Assembly (NCBI GenBank): GCA_021432605.1
Contig: MU271147.1
Coordinates: 620,001 to 684,000 of the forward strand
Direction: 5' to 3'
From: Coniochaeta sp. PMI_546
Taxonomy: Eukaryota; Ascomycota; Sordariomycetes; Coniochaetales; Coniochaetaceae
Length of the DNA: 64,000 nt
Position 1 is the first letter of the stretch; each line of letters begins with the position of its first letter. The notes beneath the pieces were generated by a model. It had not been told where the DNA came from. It ran no database searches and saw nothing but the letters and a program-made list of their open reading frames with translations. This document shows positions 35,829 to 47,063 of this stretch, piece after piece. The position numbers and the translations under genes are program-made.

Positions 35829-38800
35829 GCAGTTCCTACCTACGCTGGCGCTGCCACCGTGGACTTCTCGTTTGTGAGTGCGTTCTTCGTCGTGCTTTAT
35901 TGATCATACCGGATCCGGCGTTCTCGACACGTCACCAAGAGGTTGGCGTCACGGTCCCTGTTTTCTTTCTTGATACCATGTTCCGGGTAGACCAGGTTTA
36001 GAGCTTGGGCTGTGAGTTCGTCGGGATTCCAGATTTGCGTCTTCAGCCGGGACACCACTGGACTTCTCGGACCTTGATTGTTACACACATCTTGACGGCC
36101 TTTCGGATACTTTGGCCACATTGAAATCCCAAGGATTGGAACTCGCGGACGGCGACCTTTTCTTGAGAGTACTGGATCTGCTTATTACTACCCGCTGCTA
36201 TCCTTTTCCCCATCCCCAGGGTGGGCAGATGCCGTTCTATTCCACCTACCTCAATTGCGTTTGATGACGAGGAGCGCGTTTTCAAATGACCTAGCAACCC
36301 TGACACTACTTGGACTTGGAATTACTGGACATGGGAGCACCACAATTCGGAGTGACATACTGTACTGTGTTTTCATGGACCCTGGCTTGATCGTCTCTCC
36401 GCCTTGCTGTCCGAGGTTTGCGTTAGCTGGACGTATACCTTTTGCTGGACATCGCTCGCCGGGCAATGCTCGGTTTCTTTGCAAAGTCACTGCGGGAGAC
36501 AGCCAGTTCGCCCTACATCTTGAACAGAGGCCCGGATCAATCGGTCAACGTCCAGACAGCAGGGTGAGTCTTGCTTTGAGCATCTCCAAACGTTTCCATA
36601 GGATCCGTCCCAAGTTCTCCTATTCATCACCAACTTTCCTCACCACAATATGCGAAAGCAAAGTGAGTCAAGCCGTCTTAAATGACAGTTCTGGCGCCTC
36701 CGATCTTGGTCTCTACAGGAGCAGACCCTGGCAAATCCCCCCTTGGGCATCACCCTGGAGTGTACTGTGGCCATTGTACATTCACCTCCGCTGAGGCACC
36801 TTGATGCTGTCAACAGTCTACAAGGTTGCTCATGCAGGGGTTCGATCTTCCTTGGGTTCCAGGCACTCAGGCCTTATCTCTGGCATCTATCTACTCTCGA
36901 CCCTCTTAATCATTGAAATGACTCTCAGCAACGACTGGCTTGGTAAGGTTTGCATACCGGGAAGAGGACTTGGTCGGAGAACGAAGAGTCTGCCGACAAT
37001 CGTCCTGATCATGCAATTCCGTGGCTGCAACAGTGCCCGCCCATGCTTCCTGCCGACGATGCTGAGATGCTGCCTCCACATGCTGCGCTGCGGCTCGGAC
37101 GTATTTGTGCTGGACGACAACACGTCAATATCAGGGATTTGCAAGCTTGTCCCCGAGTTGAGCACTGGCTGTCACTCGCCACTGAGCGGCCGGTCGGCGC
37201 CTTTTGATCCCTCTGTCTCTGGTCTCTGTCAGGCGGTTGGCTTTTTTTGTTGCGCGCTATCCTTCCGGTCCAGGAGATCTCAAAGACTGCCTCATGGACA
37301 ACCGGACCACGCTCATGGAATGAAAACGGATCTCAAACCCCGGACCGGGGTAATCACAGCTCCTACCGTTGCTAGGACCGCTATTGTCAGTGATTTCGCA
37401 AAGTCTCTTCTATTGTGTTATTTGCAGCCTTCCCGACTTCGGCGCAGTAGAACCTTGGGTGGATGACTGACCAACATCCTTTGTTTCTCCAGGCTTTAGT
37501 CATATTCGGCGTTCCGCGTTTATCCTTGAGGACTCTGTCGTTTCTGCATTCATGCGGCCGGTACATAACTCTTTCCTGGCCATCCCTAATTCCGGAGCAG
37601 GAGTTATGGCTTCATTGTTGTGGTTTCACCAAGGCATTGCGTGGCTAGCAGGCAGGACAAAGTCGGCAATTACTCCGTACAGTGTGAACATGCTTGTATC
37701 GTTGCCCTGGGCGACGGGTCTCGCGTGGCTTTCTTTGCATGATCTTCGCGTCTTGCGCTTCTTTCTGGTCTACACTATCTCTCTTGTCTATGGATGGCAC
37801 TGGCGTTTAAATGATACCTGTCCAATGGCTGGAGGAAAACGAGATTTTTGGTCTGGGATGTGGAGTTCTGGGCGTTTTCTGTCTCTGCGCCGACACATTT
37901 GATGGTTTTCTGTAAAGCAAGGATTTCCGGTCCAGTGGCTTGGTAATATACGAGTGCTTGGTATACTCGACTGGTGCAATTGAAGGCTGTCAACCCCAAT
38001 ACTCGGTCAGACGAGGCTGTCCAATTCTTTCATCTCTTTTGACTGACTCGATCTGTGTCATGTTGCGGCTTTGAAGCACCAGGACTGCAAAACAACACTT
38101 GTGATCAAACTGTAAATTGAGATGGAAGGACGAGCGCTTCAGGCTTCCAAGTTGAAACCTGGAATTTTGGAACCTGAAACTTAAAATTGACGTCCAGGTG
38201 CCCCTCAGGTCTCTGCGATTGCCAGCCGCCCACAAGTGTACACAACACAGCCTCAGTGAAGGAAGGAACGACCTCCTGCAATTAATTATACTTAAGGTAC
38301 ATCCGTACTGTGGTACTTATCAATCTCTCATTTCGCCCCACACTTGGTTCCGCATGACAGTACCTCTAGAGATTTCCCTTACATAGTAGAGTCTAGGTAT
38401 CTTACGTGTCGCGAGGGAGACTCAGCTCATACCGGTACTTCTAGATGTCCATGCCGCAGTCTCGGATATCACCTTTTGTCTGATGCATAATAAAACAAGG
38501 TAGGCAACGAGGTTGTTCCTTCCAGTGCAGTGACATGTTCTGAGTGTGCAGCCAACCATTGTCCCGCTAGAGCTTGGCCACGCCCCGCATTTCCCCTCGC
38601 AGCCCGCCAATCCGTGCCTTTCTCCACCGAACGAATCCTTGTCACCGCCCCAGAGCAAGAGAAGGTCGAGGTACCTGTTGTCCACCAACTGGCATTACAA
38701 TTCACAAGGAGCGAGCCCTCGACCTCAGGGACCTTTTGGCCCCGCCGTGCCCAGTGTGCCTTCACATAATTCATTGTGCCCCGCCATTTTCAAGGCATGT

Positions 38801-38898
38801 ACCCCCAAAATTTTAGATCGTCTTTTTCTGCCCGGTCCCCTCGACAACTTCCATTCCAAGAAAGGCACACACTCCTTCAACCAAGGGCAGACCGCAAG
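35829..38898. other. Long intergenic region, rfeG / nmd5
   Basis: About 3 kb downstream of rfeG. Frames of 179 codons (36255-36794) and 221 codons (36801-37466) lack recognisable domains and have irregular composition. The region may include a long 3' UTR or non-coding transcript. The final part is the nmd5 promoter. Confidence 0.4.
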
Positions 38899-41800
38899 AT
38901 GGATGCCACAACCATTCGAAGCTGCATCGTCGCCACACTTGATGCCGATGCCGACGTTCGACGCCGTGCTGAGCTTCAGCTCAAGCAGGTATGTGAAGCT
39001 TGATACATATCCCCCACCAGCCATCTCCAAGGCCTGTCACCGCCCGCTCGCTGCAGCCCGACGAGGATAAACAATACGAAAATCCGACGACGACGAGCTG
39101 CTCCTTGGCGCTCCCAACCCAACACCATTTGCGCTCAAGCTTATTTGCTAATCTTCCTCACCTCTAGGCCGAAGAGCATCCCGGCTTTACGGATATTCTG
39201 GCCGACATCCTTCAAGGCGAGCAGGACGTTAACCTGCAGTTGTCCTGTACGCATATCGTCTTCCACGCCCCTGGTGATGGTTAGCCAAATCAACCCTAGC
39301 TGACGCGCCTTCTACAGCCGTGATCTATCTCAAGAATCGTGTCAACCGAGCTTGGCAGGTATCGGACCAGTTTCCGGCAGAGACTCGTATCGCTGAAGAA
39401 GAGAAAACACGTTTAAGAGAACGCCTCTTGCCCATTCTGGCCTCCTCGCAGCCTCGGGTCCGCCATCAGCTCATTCCTATCATTCAGAGAATATTAGGCT
39501 ACGACTTCCCCGAACGGTGGCCAACCTTCCTTGACTTCACCGTCCAGCTTCTCAACACCAACGATCCCTCTTCGGTCCTTGCCGGCCTCCAATGCCTTTT
39601 GGCGATCTGCAGAACATACCGCTTCAAGGCGAACGATGGAGACAATCGGACCTATTTCGACAAAATCATCGAGGCCAGCTTCCCTAGGTTACTCACTGTG
39701 TGTAACGAGCTAGTGACCCAGGAGAGTGACGAGGCCGGAGAGATGCTGCACATCGCCTTGAAGGCGTACAAGCACGCGACATGGGTAAGCATTCTTTGCG
39801 TTTCCATTAGCCGCTTCCAAGCGCATATATCTAACACCGCGCCAGCTGGAGCTGTCGGACTTCCTCCGCGAGCGGACGAGCAGTATCGGTTGGTGCACGA
39901 TTTTCTTGCAGACTGTCGACAAACCTATCCCCGCCAGCGCGATGCAGGAGGATTACCCTGAGCGGGAAAGGCATCACTGGTGGAAGGCCAAGAAATGGGC
40001 ATACTTCAACTTGAATAGACTCTACATCAGGTACGCAACATCCGACTACTCGGGGGCACAGTGGCGGGAGAAAATATAGGCAGACGATGCTACAGGTAGA
40101 TGCTGGAGATTACTGACATGGCATGCAGACACGGCAATCCTCAAGCTATCGACAAGGCCAACGTTGCTCAAACACAGTTCGCCACAGAGTTCTCAGCCCA
40201 GATCGCGCCGGAGATTTTGAAGCACTATCTTGCGCAGATCGAGAAGTGGGTTGCTAAGACAATTTGGCTTAGCCGGCCCTGCCTCTCCTACACTATTGTT
40301 TTCCTGGACGAGTGCATCAGGCCAAAGGAAATGTGGGCGCACCTGAAGCCTCACTTGGGCAACCTCGTGACACACTTCATCTTCCCTGTCCTCTGCTTGT
40401 CCGAATCGGATATAGAGAACTTTGAGGATCAGCCCGAAGAGTACCTGCATCGAAAACTGAATTTCTACGAGGAAGTCTCGGCTCCGGATGTCTCAGCTAC
40501 CAACTTCCTCGTTACCCTCACAAAAGCCAGGAGGAAGCAGACTTTCGACATTCTCAAATTCATCAACGAAGTGGTCAACCAGTACGAACAAGCACCTGAC
40601 GATAAGAAGGATCATATTGCAAAGGAAGGCGCCCTCCGTATGATAGGCACTTTGGCACCAGTCATCCTTGGCAAGAAGTCCCCTATCGCCGACCAAGTCG
40701 AATATTTCCTTGTGCGGTATGTGTTTCCGGACTTCAAGAACGCTCAAGGGTACCTTCGTGCTCGTGCTTGCGACACCATCGAGAAGTTCGAGCAGCTGGA
40801 CTTCAAAGACCCGAACAACCTACTTACCATTTATCGCAACATCCTGGACTGTATGGCAGATCCAGCGCTCCCTGTGCGTGTGACGGCTGCGCTCGCTTTG
40901 CAGCCACTGATCAGGCATGACGCCATCCGAACCAGCATGCAGGCTAGCATCCCGACTATCATGCAGCAACTCCTGAAGCTTGCCAACGAGTGCGATATAG
41001 ATGCCCTTGCGAATGTAATGGAGGACTTTGTCGAGGTCTTTGCCACAGAATTGACTCCCTTTGCCGTTGCTCTTAGCGAGCAGCTCCGAGACACATATCT
41101 CCGTATTGTTCGAGAGCTTGTAGAAAAGAATCAGGAGCGGGACGAGGACGAATATGGCGACTACTTGGACGACAAGAGTATCACAGCCCTGGGCGTCCTA
41201 CAGACGATCGGAACTCTTATCCTCACTCTCGAGAGCACACCTGATGTGCTCCTGCACATTGAGTCAGTATTGATGCCTGTAATACAGGTGACGCTTGAGA
41301 ACAAGCTGTATGGTGAGTAGAATGTTATGCATCTGATATTGAACTGTGATGATTCTAACCCCCTTCCCAACCCGGCAGATCTTTACAACGAGGTCTTCGA
41401 GATCATTGACAGTTGTACGTTCGCAGCCAAGGCTATCTCTCCGACCATGTGGCAGGCTTTTGAGCTTATCCACGCAACCTTCAAGTCGGGCGCGGAACTC
41501 TATCTCGAGGACATGCTTCCAGCACTTGACAATTTCGTGAACTTTGGTGTGCCGCAGCTTCTCCAGAAACCCGAGTATGTGGAAGCGCTTTATGGAATGG
41601 TTTCAGACATGTTCACGGACTCCAAGGTTGGCGGCGTTGATCGGATCTGTGCGTGCAAGCTGGCTGAAGCCATGATGCTCAGCCTTCCCCGACATATCGA
41701 TAACTGCGTACACGGCTTTGTGACCATGGCCATGAACGTCCTTGCTGGGCAGGAAGTCAAAATCAAGTCCTACAAGATCCATTTGATGGAGATGGTGATC

Positions 41801-42838
41801 AACGCTATCTATTACAACCCCGTCCTGACGCTCCAGATCCTGGAATCCAAGAACTGGACCAATAAGTTTTTCAGTCTTTGGTTCGGCAGCATGGAGTCGT
41901 TTACTAGGGTCCATGACAAGAAGCTCTGCATCGTGGCCATCTCGGAACTGCTCCAGCTCCGTGCAGATCAGATACCAGCGAGTGTCAGTGTTGGCTGGCC
42001 TAGGTTGCTACAGGTGAGACCGGCAGACCATCCGGGCTTTGCTCGGCGATGAAGAGTGCTGACATGGTATCAGGGTATCACGCAGCTGTTCAAGACTCTG
42101 CCTGCGGCGATGAAGAGTAAGTGTCCGGTCGTACGAGTTCGCGTGCAAGGGCTGACTGAATCCCAGGTCGAGAGGCGGCTTTGAAGGATGACTTCACCCT
42201 CGAGAGCACAAACTACGGCTACGACGACGAGGATGACGATTGGGGCGAAGATGAATCGACGTGGACGGCTGAGGATGAAGCTGAGGGCGAGGAAGCAACA
42301 GACGTTAAGGATGAAAGCACCGCCTATCTTGAGTTCCTCAACGAGGAGGTAAGAATCCTTGCGCTGCATGTTCCCGGTGGTTGCCTTGCTTCACATCATA
42401 TCAGTCTTTGCAAAGACTGGTACCCTGTCAAGTTTGGACGTGACTGACACCTGGCCCGCGCAGGCACAGAAGTTTGGCGGCGACCAGCAGCTCGACCTTT
42501 CTGACGATGAGCTCGGAGAGGATTCCGTGCTTCTGGAGTCTCCTCTGGACAAACTTGAGCCATATCAGATCTTCCGGTCCGCTTTGATGAGTGAGTTGAT
42601 ATTGCTCTTGACTGAACATCCACCCGGTAAAAACAATGGATGGAGTCTAACGCGTGACACAGAGTTGCAACAAGAACAGCCCCAGCTCTACTCAAGCTTG
42701 GCATCGCACTTGTCTGCTGAGGAACAGAGCATAATCCAGAACGTCTATCAGTCAGCAGAAGCAGCCTTGGTCATGGCGCAGCAACAAGCTGCTGCTGCCA
42801 CCGCCGCGGGCGGTGTTGTGAACGGAGGCACTAGCTAG
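38899..42838 (+). CDS. nmd5: Importin-beta family nuclear import receptor (Nmd5 / importin-7/8 type)
   Basis: Ten exons: 38899-38988, 39168-39246, 39318-39784, 39846-40030, 40129-41312, 41379-42013, 42074-42116, 42167-42348, 42464-42590 and 42663-42838. They give 1055 residues, the usual size. The importin-beta N-terminal (Ran-binding) region is seen: AELQLKQ, then VIYLKNRVNRAW, VRHQLIPIIQRI and YDFPERWP. HEAT-like helices follow (HHWWKAKKWAYFNLNRLYIR; LPVRVTAALALQPLIRHDAI). Near the C-terminus lies a strongly acidic tract (YDDEDDDWGEDEST), typical of the importin-7/8/Nmd5/Sxm1 group. These receptors carry ribosomal proteins, histones and transcription factors into the nucleus. Choosing Nmd5 over Sxm1 is a judgement. 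All exon phases add up and the end is Ala/Gln-rich. Confidence 0.93.
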
Positions 42839-44696
42839 ACACTGGAACCTAACGATCAAAACCACGGGGAGAGGCGCCCGTCATTCAAACGTGACAAGTA
42901 TTTGCACAAACAATTTGTCTGCAGTGGAGCCAAATGGTACAGGTTAGAAGCAAGTGGTTTACTCTGAAACCCAGGCCAGTCGTTTGATATCTGATCTTTG
43001 GGGAGTTGAGTGGCGGCTGGGTGCTATCGACCTATTCGAACGCTATGTGTAATGGGCTCCGCACACCGATTCTCGGCAACGGGTGAGGATTCAAGGCCGA
43101 GTGGTTGGCCGTGACCAATACAAGTGTATCTCGTAGGCCAAGGGATGTTCGGGGAGGCAGACGCTGCGGGCACGCAGTTGCGGTGATGACAGGACCGAAT
43201 TGGGACAGCAATGGATGAGGCATGGATCTGACGATATCGTTTGTTGTATGTGTCATTCAGGGGAGAAGGAAGAGGTTGCCGTCGGTGTCCACTTGGCTTG
43301 AACGAGAGAAAGCATGCAAATGCAATGTCCCCCATCACAATATTCCCCTCCGCTGTTGCCCATAGGACTTCGAAGAAATAGTCCATCCATTATGCTTTCA
43401 TAGCTAGTTTCTAGAGGCAAAAGTGATTGAGTCTACATGGTGCACCCCCTGCTACCCGCCTGGAGAAGAGCCAGCCAGAGGTTTCATATGCCTTGGTGGG
43501 AGAAAAGTTGCTAGATTCCCGGAACTTGGTTTCTCTTAGTTCACCGGCGGGCATATCCAGGCTAGAACACAAATCAACCCTTTCCAGTCACTATCCTCCA
43601 GGTGACACGCTCCTTGCTAGCATACCCTGTGGATCAATGTCTATACCCCAAGAACATTCAAGCAATGGAAGCATGGTAATCACTTGCCACTTGAGTTGGG
43701 AGGCGAACGACCAATATGCTGATGCTTTTCTCACATAGCCAGGTAGGGGCAGCGGCCCGCTTCTATAGAAGCAAGAAGGCGATTCGAAGAGGATCTGTCA
43801 CCGGCTGGAATCTCGAATGACTCTTAAACGACATCCTTGATACCAAGCGGTGGACGAAAGTGAAGCAGACTGGATACAGGTCAACCTGACCAGGAGCGAA
43901 GTAACTCATGGGCTGGGTAGAAGAAGACGCCTTCTACTCAAGCTTACATATAGCACGTACGAAATACACCCCATTCTGTTGAGCACTCGGCGTGACCGGT
44001 GATGTCATTTTGCTGAAATTTAGAAATGGAATCTTTGGTGCTACCACGCCTTGATCCCTCCCCATTATCTGCATTTCTGCATGATTGCAGCTACTGAACC
44101 CTCCAACATGCTTCCTCCTCCTTGCGGTCTGGGGACACGGGTCTCTGATCACCTAGTATTGTTCTGTTGAACGCAGAAAAGGACATGAACAACATTCACC
44201 TGCGTGCTAAACACGATATATCTACTAGACCTTCACCACCACAGTTCACGGCCTGGCTTCTCTATCAGCAACTTCCTCTCCTATGCTTGGTTGGTACACG
44301 GCAATGAACGAGTGAACGGTAAATGCGAGTGAAGGTACCACTAAGCAGTGGCAACGTAGGAAACTCCTCACCCAGACCAATGACCCACAGGTGTTGTAAC
44401 ATCGTGGGCTTAAGATTAGAAATGTGCTAGAGTAGGTCAAGATAAGGAAAGCGATGGTCTGATGACATGGCTGGATGCCCTTTAACTCGCTACCGGGCGG
44501 ATTCGCCTAAAACGCCGATATATGCTCCCTTTCCATTCACGACGGCATGCCGCCGATGCTGCCCTTACCACAACAAGAATGAAACGAAAGCTAGAAAGAA
44601 AAGCAGCACCGTGCTCTAGGTACGCACTTGCGAGGTTTGTCATGACCGCGCCGTGTGAATTCGAAATCATTACAACGGAACAGGAGACGTCCGTGT
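42839..44696. other. Convergent intergenic region, nmd5 / HAL-type kinase
   Basis: About 1.9 kb with no supported gene, RNA or repeat. Confidence 0.5.
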
Positions 44697-47063
44697 TCAG
44701 TAGCCTGCGCTACCCGGCATTTTGCCGAGCGAGTGTGTGTTGTGCTCCTTTGGGGGCAGGTGATTGTGGCAGAAGATCTTCCTCTGTCCACGAACAAGAC
44801 ATATCTTCTTCGATGCGTCGATCGTCAGACTAGGGTCATCATATGATTCTGGTTGACAACACTCCACATTCTTCATCCACCGGTTGTTGGCGACGTCGGC
44901 AATGGTTATGCGCTTGGAGGGATCGGGATTCAACATCTGGAGGAGCACTCTCCGGAGTGCCGGTGGCTTGACGAAGTTGTCAAATGCCATAACATGCGGA
45001 TAGTCCATGTCGGTGATTTCTCGGTCGGGACCACTATTCCTTGACTTCCATTTCTCCCATCCCCTGACGAGAGCGTTGTAGTTGGTGTTGTTGCTAGTAA
45101 CCTCGGCGCGGCCCCATATGGCCCCGCCGAAGACAAGGTGAATCATGACGATGGCTGAGCTCCAGACATCCAATGCACGAGGGTCGTAAGGCCCGGACTT
45201 GGCAAGGACCTCGGGAGCGATATACGGCTCGCTTCCGCAGATGCCAGGAGCGCACAGACGTATTTCGCCCATGTTTACGCCACACTGGCCTCCAGCTTCC
45301 CTCAGGCCAGGGTGAATGCCGCAAAAGACCTCTGACACGCCGAAGTCAGTGATCTTGAGCTTGCTATCACTCGTGATCAACAGATTCTCTAGCTTGATAT
45401 CGCGGTGAGCAATGCCATTATTGTGGAGGTAGTTGATGCCCTGGACTAGTTGCTTGAAAAGACACAAGCGATCGACCTCCCGGTCCTCCTTGGTCAGGTA
45501 CTTCTTGCTGATCAAGCCGAAGAGATCGCCCTCCGCGCAGTACTCCATGACGTGGTTCCACCGGCCATGATCCGTGCACAGGCGAACAGTCTCGACAATG
45601 TTCGGGTGATGCAGACTCTTGGCCAGTGTGTACTCTGATTTGACCTTTTTCTCGTATTCTTCGTGTGTTTCGCGGGTGGACTTTCCACGGAACTCCTTGA
45701 CCGCATACAGTTCTGTCGGGCAACCTTTCCTGACCATGAGGGTGACCTTGGAAGTGGCGCCTTTGCCAAGATGCTTTCCGTGGCGGCCAAGGAACTTATG
45801 GTGATATTCGAACTCGGAAAGGAGCTCTGCAACGTCAACTTGCAGATCGTCCGGCAGACTCAAGCTCATACGCCGTGCCTTCGCACCGGTACCAGCCTCG
45901 GCCGGCAATGCCCAAATGGATCGATCTGCGTGGATTGGATTATTTGGGTCTGCGGGTGCATCGGGGGAGTCATGTCTCTGCTTCGACATGTCGAAACTTG
46001 ATGCGCGACGGCGCACAGGGCGCGAGTTCCCCGAGCGCCCGCCATTAGATTGGTTATTGTTGTTATGGACCACGAAGTTGATTGCACGCGATCGAAGGTT
46101 TAGACCGGTTGAGGCGCGAGACTTCTTCTTGAGGAACTCGTCTTGACTAGGCACCGTTGGTGTCGAGGCTTGCTCTCGCGTCTTCGTCGATGCCATCTCG
46201 AGCGGTGGCGAACCAGGCGACGGCGGGCTGTTTGATCGGGTGGTGGCCGAGCTTCGGTTCATGGACCAGCGTCGAGTAGGCGGATTGCGCTGAGGTCCGT
46301 CTGCGATGTTGGATTCCGAAGTACCAGTTTTGACTTCACCTTCAGCTGGGCTAAATACAGACTTGTCGGTTTGCGAGTTTGAGTTTGTCCGACGGAAAAA
46401 ACTCGACATCGTGCGCTTGAAACTTGAGGTTGAGCCACGCGTGGGGCGTCTCTGCAGAGTAGATCCGGATTCTGGGTCTGCAGTGGTTGGAGTCGACAGC
46501 GGCTTCGGATAGTCGTTATTTGTAGGTGTTTTGGGAGTGAGAGGGATGTTGACAGCGGGGGCGGTGTTGAGCGTCAGATGGGACTTTGGGGTCGGGTTGG
46601 TGGCGGCGTGACGAAGGCTAGAAAGGCCGGCAACCTGGGGGAATGAGTCGGGATTCGGGTAAGAGGATGCGATGTCGTGATTCTGGAGAGAATTGAAGTC
46701 TTGGGACTGACGGCCGCTGACAGGAGTGATGGGTTCATTCGGGTGGTCACTCTCTGTCTCTTCGTCGCATTCTTCAGGAATCGGACTGCTGAGTTCTGTA
46801 GGAAACTGGCGGGGTGATGACGAAATGCTCGAATCGCCTTCGGAATTTAAAGGTGGATTGGAGGGGTCTGCAGGCGGGAATAACGTTGAGCTGTGTGCTT
46901 GCTTGGAAATCAATCGAGTAGGTGAAAGATGACGAGAGGGATGCTCAGAAATATCAAAATGAGGGGGTACAGAATGACGGTCGTGGCTAAGGTTAAAGAG
47001 GGTGAAAATACCTAATGATGAGGGTTGCGTAGCTGCAGCAGCTAACACGGCCGAGACTGCCAT
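44697..47063 (-). CDS. hal4: HAL/SAT4-family serine/threonine protein kinase
   Basis: Single exon, 788 residues from the ATG at 47063 (the frame stays open 45 bases further upstream, but only to a TTG). The first 410 residues are Ser/Thr/Pro-rich and probably disordered. The kinase domain runs to about residue 720: Gly loop LGKGATSKVTLM, Lys in YAVKEF, catalytic HRDIKLENLL, DFG in ITDFGVSEVF, and EPYIAPEVLA. The C-terminal HNHLPPKEH tail is, as I remember it, characteristic of the Hal4/Sat4 group. In yeasts these kinases activate Trk potassium uptake and help tolerate sodium and other cations. Within the HAL/PTK group the exact orthologue (Hal4, Hal5 or Oca2) is less certain. The gene faces about 9.5 kb of empty upstream sequence. 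Confidence 0.88.
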   Translation of the reverse strand: MAVSAVLAAAATQPSSLGIFTLFNLSHDRHSVPPHFDISEHPSRHLSPTRLISKQAHSSTLFPPADPSNPPLNSEGDSSISSSPRQFPTELSSPIPEECDEETESDHPNEPITPVSGRQSQDFNSLQNHDIASSYPNPDSFPQVAGLSSLRHAATNPTPKSHLTLNTAPAVNIPLTPKTPTNNDYPKPLSTPTTADPESGSTLQRRPTRGSTSSFKRTMSSFFRRTNSNSQTDKSVFSPAEGEVKTGTSESNIADGPQRNPPTRRWSMNRSSATTRSNSPPSPGSPPLEMASTKTREQASTPTVPSQDEFLKKKSRASTGLNLRSRAINFVVHNNNNQSNGGRSGNSRPVRRRASSFDMSKQRHDSPDAPADPNNPIHADRSIWALPAEAGTGAKARRMSLSLPDDLQVDVAELLSEFEYHHKFLGRHGKHLGKGATSKVTLMVRKGCPTELYAVKEFRGKSTRETHEEYEKKVKSEYTLAKSLHHPNIVETVRLCTDHGRWNHVMEYCAEGDLFGLISKKYLTKEDREVDRLCLFKQLVQGINYLHNNGIAHRDIKLENLLITSDSKLKITDFGVSEVFCGIHPGLREAGGQCGVNMGEIRLCAPGICGSEPYIAPEVLAKSGPYDPRALDVWSSAIVMIHLVFGGAIWGRAEVTSNNTNYNALVRGWEKWKSRNSGPDREITDMDYPHVMAFDNFVKPPALRRVLLQMLNPDPSKRITIADVANNRWMKNVECCQPESYDDPSLTIDASKKICLVRGQRKIFCHNHLPPKEHNTHSLGKMPGSAGY

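Noticed and set aside
36255-37466. Two adjacent plus-strand frames of 179 and 221 codons
   Set aside because: No conserved segments, different frames, uneven hydrophobic/Ser-rich composition. Treated as long 3' UTR or spacer.
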